Shown here: positions 11,779 through 25,044 of the stretch, piece by piece | How the letters are laid out: each line of letters starts with the position of its first letter | Numbering within the stretch: the first letter of the stretch is position 1 | Assembly (NCBI GenBank): GCA_013398055.1 | Contig: VZRS01012607.1 | Coordinates: 111,526-175,525 of the forward strand | From: Ifrita kowaldi | Lineage: Eukaryota; Chordata; Aves; Passeriformes; Cinclosomatidae | Direction of reading: 5' to 3' | Length of the DNA stretch: 64,000 bases | The notes under the pieces: generated by a model | Told to the model about the DNA's origin: nothing | Databases searched by the model: none | Seen by the model: the letters and a program-made list of their open reading frames with translations, nothing else | Program-made: the position numbers and the translations under genes

Positions 11779-13685
11779 ATTGTCTAGCTCCTACCCCAGA
11801 AGCATGTGGTCCAGCTGCAGAAAACCTAGTAAGCTGGGGTCTGTCCACAGCAGTGTAGAAATGTTCAAAATATCTGTGGTGGAGTTAGGCTAGGTAAATT
11901 ACTGGAAGCAGTAGATTTAACAGGTTTTGCTGCAGGAAACATGGATGCATAGACAACTACAGTCTTCTACCTTGGATGTTCCTCTGGATGTGCACCCATA
12001 AGGCACCCTGGTTCACCTGGTGTCAAAAAGATCCATCTCATCTGGTTTTCATTACATCCTTGTCCTTGACCGCAAAACACTAATTGCCTAGTGAGAACTC
12101 TACTTGTAGTTATACCTGTGATGTTCACATAGAAATGCCTAGAAATTATGATGTTTAGCAATAGTGAGAAAATGTTTACAAAGATATTCTTAAATTATCA
12201 TTTTTAAGGAACTAATGTGAAATCGTGAAATGCAAATTTCAAACGAATATGATTAAATGAATCAGAGACAAATTAGCTGCCACTTAAAAATGTCATTAAC
12301 ACATGCAGAAATGCCTTATTTACTAACATCTTCAGATAGAATACAAGGCTTAAACAAAAGCTAACTTTGAATTACACTGTCCAAATACAAGCAGGAAATA
12401 TTGCTTGATTTTATAAATTCTAGCAGACTTAATATGTTCATATTTTACACCGAGAAACAGGGAGAATACAGATTTTCTTCAGTCTCTCAGAGTGGCACCC
12501 TCTGGAGATGAGAGGGATGACCTCTATGTACACAATACTTTGGAAATCTATCGAAACAAATTGGATGCTCCTTACATGACAGTGCAATGCCACCAGTGTT
12601 AACTATGGCACTTTTTCCTCTTCCTAAAGCAATTGGTCATATTTTCATTGACTTATAGGTGCTGCAACGAAAATTGACTCCCTCTAAACTGATCCTGATC
12701 ATCAGACAATGTGCCTGGGGAATGCTTCTGTGCTGGTCATGATGCACATATCTTTCTTCTTCTCCTTCTCTGCCTGGTGTATATTTGTAGGGAGAAATTC
12801 AGGTCTTTTTGTGTCATTACAATCAAAACTATTATCTGCTCTTTTTTATAGCTCAGTGGAGTGAAGGACTTCAAAAAGATGTGAAAGAATGACATAAAAA
12901 CTTGAGATTCTAAATTCTGTGTGTCTTGCCAAAGGTAATTTTAAGTCTGGTTGAGGTTTGCGGCATATCTGCGTAAGACTATGGCAACACATAACCCAAG
13001 TATTGCAATATCAAATGTTATAAACCCAGACTTAGAAGTACACAGGCTCCTGTGTTTGACTATTTCTTGGAGTTTCTATAAGAGTTCACTTGGTGTATCG
13101 AACTTAGTAGGATAGTAGCAGCCATGGAAACTATGAAATTCTGTACTAGTCTTTTTTTAAAAAAAATGTACGTACCAAGGCAAAACTTAATCTGATTTAT
13201 ACTGCCAGCTCTATTTTCCTTCTTTGAAGTGTCAGAGAAAAACCATGGAAAAAATGAAGTGTAGGGATGGAGGCAAATGCAGGACAGAAAAGCAAAGCTG
13301 TTAAATGAGTTTTGAGATGAAACAAACTATTTCATCGTGGAGAGAGATTAACGGCAGTTTCAAGTCACTTGAATTTGGATTACTTTGCTCTTGCATATGC
13401 CTTAAATCAAGTAGAACCGTTAGTAAACAACTTCAAGCATTTCTTTATGAGTATCAAAAGTTGTAAACTTGCTTTAATGAATAAATGCAAATATTTGGAA
13501 CAGAAACTAGAGTCTGCTTCTGCTGAAGTCGCAGAACCCCAGACTGACTCTAATGTTCAGGGTGAGGGACCTGCTCTGTACAGTAGGCATGGTCTAGCAC
13601 ATCCATGTAGTTGAAACACAGCTGCTTCAGAGAGAGTAGCATGTTCAAAAGTTGGAAGTATAGAATAATGAAGAGGTTTCTTTAG
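11779..13685. other. Unique AT-rich non-coding sequence
   Basis: No gene or repeat family is recognised. The frames at 11967-12161 (-) and 13369-13614 (+) are short and unassigned. Confidence 0.5.
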
Positions 13686-14100
13686 GTTATTTCATCCAAT
13701 CCCTGCTCAAATCAGGGATGGCCTAAGGCACTTGCTCATGACCTTGTCCAGTCAAATTTTTAATACCTTCAAGGAGGAACATTAATCAGCTGGGTAAGCT
13801 GTCCTTGTGGCCGATCACCTACACTATGATCTCTTTCCTAATATGTGTGTCTATCACCCATCACCTTATTGCTGTATGCCACCAAGGACTGTCTGACTCC
13901 ATCCCCCCGCTGCCTTGTTAGGTAGCATCTCCAGCTAGGTCACCATTTGCCTTCTCCTGAAAACTGAATAAACCTGGCTCTCAGCTTCACTCTGCATGCC
14001 ATGAACTTCAGCCCACTGTCCATCTGGCTGGCCTCTGCTGAGCTCATTTCACTGTCACATCTCTGTATCCCTCCTAAAGTTTCTGTTATGCACAAAAGGC
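13686..14100 (-). mobile_element. Old, diverged CR1 LINE 3' fragment
   Basis: Read on the plus strand this is the reverse complement of a CR1 3' region. It opens with the catccaatccctgctcaaat type of start found just inside CR1 3' ends. It then follows the usual CR1 order: an accttgtccagtc block, a ctgactccatcc block, and ggcctctgctgagctca matching the part that encodes the ORF2 C-terminus. Many substitutions and small gaps show it is old. The extreme 3' end with the 8-mer repeats is not evident. Confidence 0.7.
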
Positions 14101-17100
14101 AAGGGATGTTGCTTTCTTTTTTTTTCTGGTTATGCTTGCAACTTCCCCTCACTGAAGGTAAGGAGCAGGAGAGAAATTAACAGAGTAGGGTACCTAAAGC
14201 ATCTCTTCCTGCTTGTTTCTACTGCATAGCACAAGAATTTTGCAGCATAAGAAATTGTACATCTGCAACACAGGTATTTTTCATAATTTCAAATCAAACT
14301 GTTTTAAAACTGAGTTACAATAATTTTTCTGGCTGACTGAGGACAAATGAGGTTGCTAGGAAGCCAAATGTTGTTTATCCAGGGAGTTCAGAGGGAGGAA
14401 CGAATTTAGATCCAGCTGTGTAAAAGTATGAAATACTTATCCAAGATGCTTACATAATCATGGTTCTTCCCAACTTCATTTGCAAAGAAAGATCAAGTTT
14501 ACTGGTTAAACTACTTAATTTAACCAGAGTTCAAAACCACTAAAATGTCATAGCCAGAAGGATAAGGTTTTGTGTGATGTCAGAACAAAAAAAAGTTAAA
14601 GTTCCTTTCTAAGTAAAACTTCCTTGTAATAAAAAAATTATCCCAAAGCTTCACACACATATTTTGCGCAATTTTTAGGTGGTTCATAGCTGGGGGTACA
14701 TGCAGCCATGTTGTGAATACAGATCTTTGCCTCCTCTGACACTCTCAAAGCCAAGAGCCACATGGCAAAGGCCATCAGGAATATCTTAATACGGTTTTGA
14801 AAACTAAGTTATTTGTCTTAACCCACCGAAACCTCAGAAGTAAACTTCAGCTTCCTCTTCACTCCCTTACTATGTGCAAAATGTTTCAAAAAGCAAAAAC
14901 TCCAAAATAATAGAAAAAGCTTCTCTTTCATTAAAGTGGTGCTCTTTATCAGGGAAAAGAGAAAGAGTGCTTATAACCCCACATTCTAGAAATTAGGCTT
15001 ATACATAGCTGTTGTATCGCACCTCACATCATCAATATAGATTAGCAGCCTTCATTTTAATATATATTTTGTGGCTTGCATGAAACCTTTGAAGTGATTG
15101 AAATTTATATTGAACTAATTAACTGTTTCCCCCTTTCTCCCTACTTTGTTTGCAAAGATCAGTATATATATTAAAAAAATTCTCCTGGAAAAAATTCAGA
15201 CAGGTAAAAAACAAAGCCCACATGCAGAGAGATAAGCAATCAAACACAAAATACAAATTAACAAAAGACCCTTCTTGTTTTATAATCTGTCCTATCATTG
15301 CATTATTTTCTTCTCTCCTCTCTGGCAGTCTTGTATCTCTTCAAATTATTAACATTAGAGAAGATATGAAAATTATAATCCAAGGGTAATTAAAACCAAA
15401 TTGTAAAATTCTGAACTGTTGAAACAAGATATTTCAGAGTCTATTACGGAACAAAACAGATAATATTTTTAAATCAGCTTAAATATCTACAGCTAAGTAG
15501 ATATTGGTTAATGTTTCAGAAGTTCTGGATACAAAAAGAGATTTAACTACTGTGATGCACACGCTGAGACTCACAAGCACATGCCAAGGGCCAGGTGCCT
15601 AAATAGGCCAACAGCTTGTGTCATGCAGTCGGAGCTTGCAGAAATTCTGCCTTACCTGGGTTTCAGTACTGAGGAAAAGCATTTGGGCAGGACTGTCTGG
15701 ATCACCCCTGGCTCCTTCAGTGCAAACCAAAGTGATATTGTTCTTGGCATGTAAGAGATTCATTGGAACCCAGCAAAGCAGTCAGTTTAACGTCTGTGCA
15801 CTCCTTGGTGCTGCGTGCTCTAGGCACATCTACTGTGTTGCAGAAGAGCACCAGCACAGACAGGGTAGGCAGAAGTGGTGGTTTTCCTGTCTTTTGGTAA
15901 GTCTGAACCGTTATGCAGTTGGGAACACAAGATTCAAGGGGTAGTATAAGAAGACATGCATGAGGCAGCATGACTTTGCATTAATGTTAGGGTGCATAAT
16001 GGGGAAAGGGCTGGAGCCACTCCACAGTCCTTGCTCCTAAAGACATTTTATGCATTTTAAACCAAGCAGTTACTGAAAAAAGTCCCCATATACTTGTGAG
16101 AACAGAGTTTGGTAACCACATCATTCTTTTGGGGGCAATGGGAATACCCTAGCCTTACTTGTCTGGCGACAAGTCTCTGATATCCAGAAAGCTCAGGTGT
16201 CCAGCTCTCTAAAGGAAAGTTCTGGGCTAGGATATCATGCTGGCATCACTTTTTTCTCCTACATCCATGTATTTAATGGGAACAGCTGAAACTCAGCATT
16301 TTTATACGGCTGGGATACCTAGTTTGTGAACCCCAAACAAGCCTGCATCAGAAAGAGGGAGCACATCTGTCAGGAAACCAAAGGTGTGGACCATAAACAT
16401 AAGCAAAACTTGCAGTATTCAGAATTTTCCTAAGGTATGATGTTAGTAATTTTCATTTTTCACAAAGTTTCTTCCATACCAGCAAATTTTCACTCAGTCA
16501 TTTGTTGAGGATTTTTAGTTACAAACAACGCGACTGCTTTCTTTCATCCTTAGGAATATGAAGAATAATGTAAGGAATATACTATTCTCCAATCGTGAAA
16601 GAGTGTTGTGGAAATACATGGTGCACACTGAGATGGAAAACTACCATGTTTCAAGTGGTATGTTAAGTTTGAATTAGGTAAGTGTATTAAATTCATGTCT
16701 GCTCACTCCTTGTTTCTTTGTCTCAGTAGGGGTAACAGGGATGATAAAAATACTAGCAAATCAACAGTGTTACCAGAACTCTTTTCTTCTAAACAATGAA
16801 TATTCAAGTGTCATCTGGGATTGTTCCAGCTATGACACACAACCAAATGCCATTCCTTGTCATTTTTTGCAAGAAGAGTACAGCTAAGAAGCAGGGAAAG
16901 ATAACCAAGAGCATTTGGCTGTTCAGAGTTTCTAACACGAGACTGAAAATTCAGCTAACTCCCCAGATGTCATGATTATGCATTTACTTCCCCTTAGCTC
17001 CATTCTGACAATTCTCGTTGATTTCAGCAAGACCTGGAAGCTGACACCATTGATAAGGGTGAAACAGCTATATTCTGAACCATGTAAGTAAAAGAATTGC

Positions 17101-19939
17101 AAATTAAAGTAAGGCAAGTGAGAAGAGCATCATGAACATCAGAATCATTCATATCAGTTACAACTTATCTTTCCAGTCACAGTGGTTTGCAGTCATTTTT
17201 ATCACATGCCATATTTGTGCTTCTTTTACAATGTCAACCACCCCTTCATGTTTGTATTTTTGCTAAGCTACTAACCAGTGTTTCATATTGCAAGGAATCA
17301 GTTCATTTCTGGGCTCTATTTATTCATTTATTTTTAGGATCATTTTTATGGGCAGATCTTCTTGATGATGATGAAGAAACTTATTTAATCCCTGTGGAGT
17401 ACTGAAAGGTTGTTTTTTCCATCTACAAAAGTCTGCAAAAATACACAGAGTGTTTCTGATTGTTGAGGTTGCTGATGGCCAGTGCACCACTCCTGACCAC
17501 TCTGCTCTTTCCTTCTTAGGATTCTTCTCTCTCTCACCTCATTAATATTCCACAGATACTATTTATTTTTACTTTTCCTGTCCTGTTTTAGACTATGAGT
17601 TTTTAACTATGAGAAACATGACACTTCTATTTGTTCACAGTCTGGATTTACACTGTTTGATTATTTAAATATTTTATTATCACTTATGAAGGTTGCAAAA
17701 GAATTTTCTTTGTCTTTCATCTCCTCTTTTACCTCATTCTGATTAACGTCTCAATTCCTGCCTCTCATTGTCTAGCAATGGCTATAATTCCTCCTCTTTC
17801 TTCTCATGAAAGAGAGTATGCAACTGGTCTGCTAATGCTAGAGGAGGTGGAAAAAATTCTGTATAAATTGAAATGTAAAAAAGATGGCATTAAAAATGTG
17901 CTGCGCTGCAATGTCCCTTCAGTCATGCATAGTGACATTTCAGTTTGCAGTAGCTCAGAATGTTTGGATGAGATAAAGTGAGCTGAAATGGTGAAAATGA
18001 GTAGTTCCATCTTGCCTGCAGTGAAAATATGATGAAAACCATCTTACAGTCTTCCTCAGGAACATGGCTAATTAATTTTTATTCTTTCTGAATGTAATAG
18101 TTTATCCAAAGTAAAAATCGAGAGAAACAAAGGCAGCACTTCTTAGGTTTCTTTTTTTTTTTCTTTTTTTTGTTAAAAAGGAACATTTAGAAATGTTGAA
18201 GAAAATTGATGAAAATCATGAAGTCAGTGTCAATGCTCGAAGGATTATTGTGCAGTTAATTAAAACCATTTTACTCTTTAGTCTCTTAAATGAAGATGTT
18301 TGTATAGGAATTTAACATACATTAAAGATGAGAACAGAATGTACACCCGTGATGTTTTTGCCTTACTGTTCTGCGCATTTAACATTCAGTCTGTAAAACA
18401 GAAGTGAGTGACTAACCAATAGTAGGATATCTAGTGTAAAGCTTTATTTTTAAAATTAGGAATAACACTTACTGGGAGATTATTTGATGTAGAGTTAAGG
18501 AGAAAATTCTCTTGAGCTTCAGATTTCAGTGGGATTATAGTGGAATACAAATCAATTTGTCCTTAAACCCAAACTCGCAAGATGTAGGACACTGGCCATA
18601 GCATTTATCATGTATTTGTTAATAGAAATTTTTCAGTAGTTATGCATGTTCACATGGGACCATACCAAAAGGCAATTTATTGCCAAAATGGCAATATCCT
18701 ACCACTGAGAATAACCAGAAGAGGATTCCCAGGAAAACTCGTACAAAGAGTGAAAGCAGAGATAACATCTATATTTCCCCTGATGGTATCTCAGATTCTA
18801 AACTTTTTTAGATCTAGCCAAATGCAATTCCTGTGCAATTACTGACCCTTGGTTTTTTTCCTCATGAATCTCTCAAGTCTTTCACTGAAAATATTTAACT
18901 TCTGTAAATGTTTAAAAGGACGCTTCATTTAGATTCTAAAGCTAAATAAATATAAAACAATTAAAGAGGTGAAGGTTTTCATAAACATAGGAAGAACAGA
19001 AATTTAAAACTCAATATACGGACCTTTTCTTTCATTTCAGACTATCTTCCAGCAAAATCTGGAGTAAATGGTTCTTTGGATTTGTTGGAATCTAAGGAAT
19101 AATTCTGTTGTTTATATCATACTGGAGAATTTGGAGAGAGTTGGTAATGTTTCCATTGTTCAGGGTGTCTTGGCATTTGTGGTAAAACAAAATCCAAGCC
19201 ACATATTTTTTAAAGATAGTTCTAAAATTATGATTTTTACTTGCAACCAGTTTGAATCAGAAAGTTTTTAACATATGGCAGAGAGAGAACATGAAACCAT
19301 ATGCACCCAGCACTGGGACTGTGTTCCTGAGAAAACAGTTTGCTATTTTTATGTCGGCCAGCAGGTGTCAATACCCCAAAGTGAAGAAGCTGCCCAGCAG
19401 CCAGATACAGCTAGAAAGAGGCTGGAACAGGGAGTAAAAGTATTTTGGATGTCTCATTTTGAAAGCTGACTTTGTGAAGTGCTTTGTCACCACCAGGAAG
19501 GAAGCCATCTTCTGAGGGAAAAGAGGAGAGGGAAATTAAGGAACCCTTCCATTCCCCTAGTAGGTACCACTTAGTTTCTTTTCCTGCTGATCCTAGAATT
19601 TTTATTCTCCATCCCCATAACTGCAAAGCTCTGTGGTCTCTGACTTCAGTCTTCAAGCCCCTCTGTGCTCCCTATCCATTCTGGCAACATCCAGAGCCAA
19701 ACAGTGGAAAAGCATCTAAAAGTGGGATACTTGGCTATTTCGATCAGTGCAATGGACTTTAATCAAAAGTTGAAATGCTATTGCATCCTATCTATTTTTC
19801 TCCTGAAAGGGCAATTCTAATCCTTACTGTTGGATGTTTTCTGTGATACCTGTTAGTTGCTAAAATAAAAAAACCTGAAGTGACATTTGTTTTCAACAAA
19901 AATTTCAGCATTTAAGTAAGTACTCTCTTGTCTCTAATG
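14101..19939. other. Unique AT-rich non-coding sequence
   Basis: No gene or repeat family is recognised. Candidate frames (15150-15389, 15618-15944, 17187-17405, 17778-17981, 19275-19469) are short, unassigned and lack clear exon boundaries. A T-rich low-complexity run lies near 18151-18171. Confidence 0.5.
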
Positions 19940-19960
19940 GAATACTCTAATAGAGTATTC
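19940..19960. repeat. Perfect 9-bp inverted repeat with 3-base loop
   Basis: GAATACTCT (19940-19948) is followed by three bases and its exact reverse complement AGAGTATTC (19952-19960). A weaker related palindrome, around ctctaatagaat, follows directly. No T-run or gene context suggests a function, and short hairpins are common in AT-rich DNA. Confidence 0.6.
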
Positions 19961-20686
19961 TATTCTCTAATAGAATCATGTAATATTTTGTGTCGTTACA
20001 TGATGTCCTCCTAGATTTGGCTTTGAAAGCTTTTCAGTTAGTAGTAAAAACATCCTTCTTTCCATATTATTATAGATTAGGCATAATGAGCACAGACTGG
20101 GTCGCTCTTAGGAAAGATATGTGATTCCTTGATATATTTCAGACTTGTTTTGCTGATTTCCACAGCGGTAGTGCCTGCAAGATTTATTCTGAAGTTTTAA
20201 ACACTGCATAACCCTAATAATGAAATAGTCATATCCATTACATTGTTTCATTATTTTTTTTTTTTTAATTTTTGCATAGCTTATTGAGGTAGAACATTTT
20301 GCTTTGGAGTTTTTCTGGTCTCTGATAGCAAGCAAAGACTTGTCAAAAGTTGATGCAATTTAGGCAAATAGAAAATTTATCATATTGCTCTCATAGTACT
20401 GTTGTCTATCTACCACTTCTGAACAAATCCTGTCTGAAATTAAATGTTTTGGGCTATTGAAATCCTGGCCTTAGTTTTGTACCAGGTGCTGTTTTACAGT
20501 GAGCTGGTAAGAGCTAGGAATTTACATGCTCCATTTTTAATTTAATCAAACGCTGTCAGTCGGCATCACATGTTAGATAATATTTCCGTCAGAAGGAACT
20601 TAAAAACAACAACCTGAAAGATTAGAAACCTCTTCCTCTTGAAGATAATAATCTTAGTGAATTTTAACAGATTGCTTTAGCAGATG
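19961..20686. other. Unique AT-rich non-coding sequence
   Basis: No recognised content. The frame 20108-20335 (-) is short and of no identifiable family. Confidence 0.5.
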
Positions 20687-20783
20687 GAGATGTGATATTC
20701 ACTGTAGTAAATTACATTAACATGCTCTCAGACAGAGATGTCACATTTGCCACAGTAATTTACATTAACACGATTTGAGACAG
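20687..20783 (+). repeat. Diverged tandem duplication, period 48 bp
   Basis: The segment 20687-20734 is repeated at 20735-20783. Both copies begin with gagatgt, share a core close to agtaaattacattaaca, and end in gacag. They differ at about a quarter of positions, so the duplication is old. There is no coding content. Confidence 0.7.
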
Positions 20784-23700
20784 ATTTGATTCCCCAAAAA
20801 GGATAAGAAATAACATTTTATCAATTCATTTTGTGTTGCCACTTCTTCAGATAACTGTCAGTCCGGCGTGAGACATGTTTTTTGTCCATGGATGCCATGA
20901 CGAACAGAAATACTGTTTTGCTGTAGCCACCTATAAACTATATGATACACATGATCCTGCATGGCACCAAACCAGCTCCATGTACCAATACATAAAGAAA
21001 ATGAATTCCATTTGTAGGTACAGAGTTACTCTTGGCTCAGTGACTCATATTAATTTGACTTCTGAACAAGATAGCTGCTCTTTTGTATGCTTATATAGCT
21101 TTCTACCACTGCTTTCAGGAGATCTTACCTTAAAAGCTTGATAAAGAACATTCTGAAAAAAAATTTAGCCATCTCTACCGTGTGTTGTCATCTTTAGGCA
21201 GCAGGCTGTGTGGGTGCAACTTAGCTGTCGTCCAGTGTTGTTCAGGGGATCTGGGAAATGTTTATAATGACAACTGCTCTACTGTGTGAAAGAAAGTATG
21301 CCTGCATCTCTGTGGACCATCTGAAATCATTAATTGTCCCAAGGTCTTTCACCTAGTCCTAAAACCAGGACAGAACATGCAAAATCTATAAGCAACAAAC
21401 GAGCCTGATAAAGCTGCACTGGGAGAAAAGGAAGCAGCTGTCTGGAGTTTTACAGAGTTGCTTTCAAGGTTTGCTCCTCAAATTACTGGATTTCTGAATA
21501 ACACCAGCAAGAGACTCCACAGTTCCTGCTATGGAGCTTCAAAGGTGTTCTAATGGTCAGAGGCTTAGAGGCCAGCTTTGGAGAAAATACTTGAGAGATA
21601 TTTCAGGAGAGTAACTTGAGGCTGTGGTGAGACAGTTTCAAATTATTCTCTCTGTGGCTTGTCTCAAAATAGATCTCCGAAATGACCAGAAAAGTTTGGG
21701 AGAGATGTTTCTTTAGACTATGAATCCTAAAGTCTTAAATCCAAGCCTGCTTAGAGCAACTGAAAATGCTCACATTTCCTCAACTAGGCAATTCTATATC
21801 AATTAAAAACTTATATACCTCCTTTCTCTTTGCACCCCCTTTCTCTCTGTCAGAGTGGGAAACAAAGTATAAGAATTTTTTCCTCAAAAAAAAACTTTTT
21901 ACTTTTGAACAAGCAAGAGATCTCACTCCTCTGGGTCACAAAAAGCCCTGTTTTCCAGAACTATTAATACTTTCCAAAGATGTCGCACAGATTGCAGAAG
22001 TCACTACAATGGCATTCTGCCAAATAATTATACAAAAAAATTGAAATATGTCATTGCAAAACTTTAAAGAAAAAAGCACAAAGGAGGATCAAGAGTGAGT
22101 TAAAGAAGTGTTATATGAAGAGAAGCATGTTGGTGTTTATCTTAAAGAATTCCATTATATTACATTTTTTTTGCATGTAAACAAACAGAAGGTAGTACAA
22201 TGAATCTTAAGAGTAATGTTGCTATATTAGAGCCAATAAAAGACAAATATAGAGACAAATTGTACTCTCCTATCTGTTTTTGCTTCAAAAAGAATGAGGT
22301 GCAAAGAGCTGTAAGTCTGTGTTACTCATACGACTGTATGCTTGAAAAAAGCTTCACAGAAATTGGTGTGGTTTCATGGAAGAATTAGAATCCATCTTCA
22401 TGTATCACCTTGGAAGACTGGGTTTGAACAATGAATACACATACTAAAAGGTAAAGCTCTAATAGTCTAAGATACCTTTAGTAAAATTGACATATCTAAC
22501 TTCATTTATTTCTCTTGAAGGTCCTTCAGAGCCAGTTTGTACATTGAGGGGAAATGCTGTGTATGATCCCGGGATTTTGCTTGCATTCAGAGGCAACTGA
22601 AAGCTTAAAATTTAACACAGTTGGATGGACACAATGCAGGGCTGCTACAAAAATGCTGCTTTCACAGAATTGTTACTTAAGGACCAATGGTGGTTGGGAA
22701 CTGCTGTTCTGCACATTTCATTTGAGCTAAACCCAAACTTTTAAAGAGAACTTAAAGTCTGGCCAGTGAAAAGTCTTGGACACATTCCTGAATATAGGAA
22801 GTGTGACTAATACAATAGTTAGAACTGCAAAACATTTTTCAGTTTGAATCTATTGAACAGATTTATTTTTATTACACTGAGAAAATAATCTATTTTTCAT
22901 GCTTTGTGGACACAGAAGGGTTGAGCTGAGTTAATTTTTATCAGTATGCTGCACTTGCAGGTGAAATTTGACAGAATGTCACAACGTACTTTCCATTTAA
23001 TTTCTAGCAATTGCCAGTCTACACCCTCTCTTGAATTAACAGTCTGAAGAAATGAAAATTTCATATTCTGACTCAGTTGCACTCAGATTTTGGTATTCTT
23101 TTTTTCTCCCATTCCTTGAAAACTTCACTGTTATTAGTGGCAAACCGTGTTTTTCATTCATTTAATAAAAAATAAATTCTAGATACCTTCTATGAGATCA
23201 TCTTTCCTGACACAAATTATAGTCCCCGGTGCTGATGGGACTATCACTGATGATATTCCTTACGTTGTACACAAGTTTATACTCAGTCTATGAGGTAAAC
23301 TAATTAAATAAGAGAGACCTATACAGATTTTCCCGTGTTTCTTTTCAATTCAGTGCTCCCAGCTCTAGCTGGTGGATCTTCTGCAGTGTGGGGACAATGC
23401 AGTTATTCAGCATATACTTTAGCGTCATATGTCCTGGATACCCTGTTTGGGAGACATGAGGAGAGCAGATAGAATAAAGAGTCCAAGTTAAATTACATCA
23501 GTGGGGTGGATGCAAGTAAATAATGATTGTGTTAAGCAAAGGTGTTTATTTTTCTGGTATTGCCATGGTTATTAGCAAAACACATGCTGGTTTAAGATTG
23601 GGAGCCAGCTGGGCCTACAGTTAAGAATAATTCTTGTTGCTGTTCTGTGCAATGCTTTACGAGTTCCTGCTGGGTTTATAATTAATTCAAAGTGCACTGG

Positions 23701-25006
23701 GACTATTACATGGCTAGGTATGTTGCTTGACCCTTCCCAAAATCTATGGAATTTCTTGGATTTGGATGCTGGGATCTGGATTGACTTAGAAATTTGGTAA
23801 AAAGAAAGTAAAAAGGGGGTGTCTGATTACAGGGGTTTAAACTCCTTCTTGTTTGTTTTCCTTTGCTCTGCTGGAATAAATTCAGTAATTGATGTGGGGA
23901 AAATAGAGGGACATAGCACATTCTTGTCTAGAACAGGAGAGTGGGAGATCTTAGTTGAGATCTGTGGTCTCCTTTGACTTCACTTTCCAGTGCCATGATC
24001 CTGGCTTATTCTGTGTCTTAAAATTACTGAATGACAGTACCAATGCTATCAAGTTTGAGGATGGAATCACAATATTGAAGACAGTAGGGTCTTGTTTCCC
24101 TCACTGTCTGACATTGACAGGGATGACAATGTGGGATTGCTGCAAAATTTAGCACAGAATTCTGTGGTCTCCAGATACTTGAATTTCAGGCCCAGGATTA
24201 AGATGGATTTTTATCACTTGAATATTGATGAAACTTGGGAGAAACATCTGAACTAAAATCCTCAGACCTTGTCTGGGACAGTAGAACTGAGAAGTCTGCA
24301 GACCAACCGGAGCATGCACAGCATCAACTGAAGAAAGAAATAAATCTAGTTTAATGGATTTGGTGTTTGTTTTCACAACCCTTCAATTCTCTGATATTCA
24401 AGCCGTTTGATAGTCTGGCTTCAAATGTGCAACAATTGAGGCAACATTACTGTTAGCCTTAGAGAAGCACCTGGGAAGAAGGTAAATGGATAAGGATAAG
24501 CTGAATTCTTTCATTGCAGGTGCTTCCTCTGAGAGACAGCATCTTGACTGAGTCACATCTTAGAGCTGAGACATTTAAAACCTAAACGTCTAAGTCTTAG
24601 ATTACCATATCAGCTCCTTCTGATGGAAATAAAAATAAAGAAAAAAGTTTATTTACAGGCCAGTTCAACTCCTAAAACAGGTCGGATGGTTTTGAATGCA
24701 TACCAGCCTAAGTGTACAAATTAAGTTGACATGGAACTCATCATCACTTTCATTTAATATATAGAACTTTATCTTCCTCAAAAAAGAAATCAGCACGTAA
24801 AGTCATTAAGACTTCTGTTCTGTCTTTACAAGTGAAGAAGTTTTGAATTTCCTGTTCTTATAGACTTTGTTCTGTTTTAAAAGATAGGAAGTTATACTTT
24901 GAGGCATTGCTTGTGTAAGGACCCTTCTGAGGTCTCAGGAAACTGTTCTAAACTGGCCACCTATACAAATAATTTGCATAACATTTCTGAGTTCAGCAGA
25001 AAATGT
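20784..25006. other. Unique AT-rich non-coding sequence
   Basis: No repeat family is recognised. Frames 20875-21141 and 21766-22044 (+) encode 88 and 92 residues without a domain I know. The first contains several His and Cys but no zinc-finger spacing. Confidence 0.5.
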
Positions 25007-25044
25007 GATGAGAAATCTGAGGACGGATGAGAAATCTGAGGAAG
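25007..25044 (+). repeat. Two-copy tandem repeat, period 19 bp
   Basis: gatgagaaatctgagga occurs at 25007 and again at 25026, separated by two bases. It is a small replication-slippage duplication. Confidence 0.75.
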
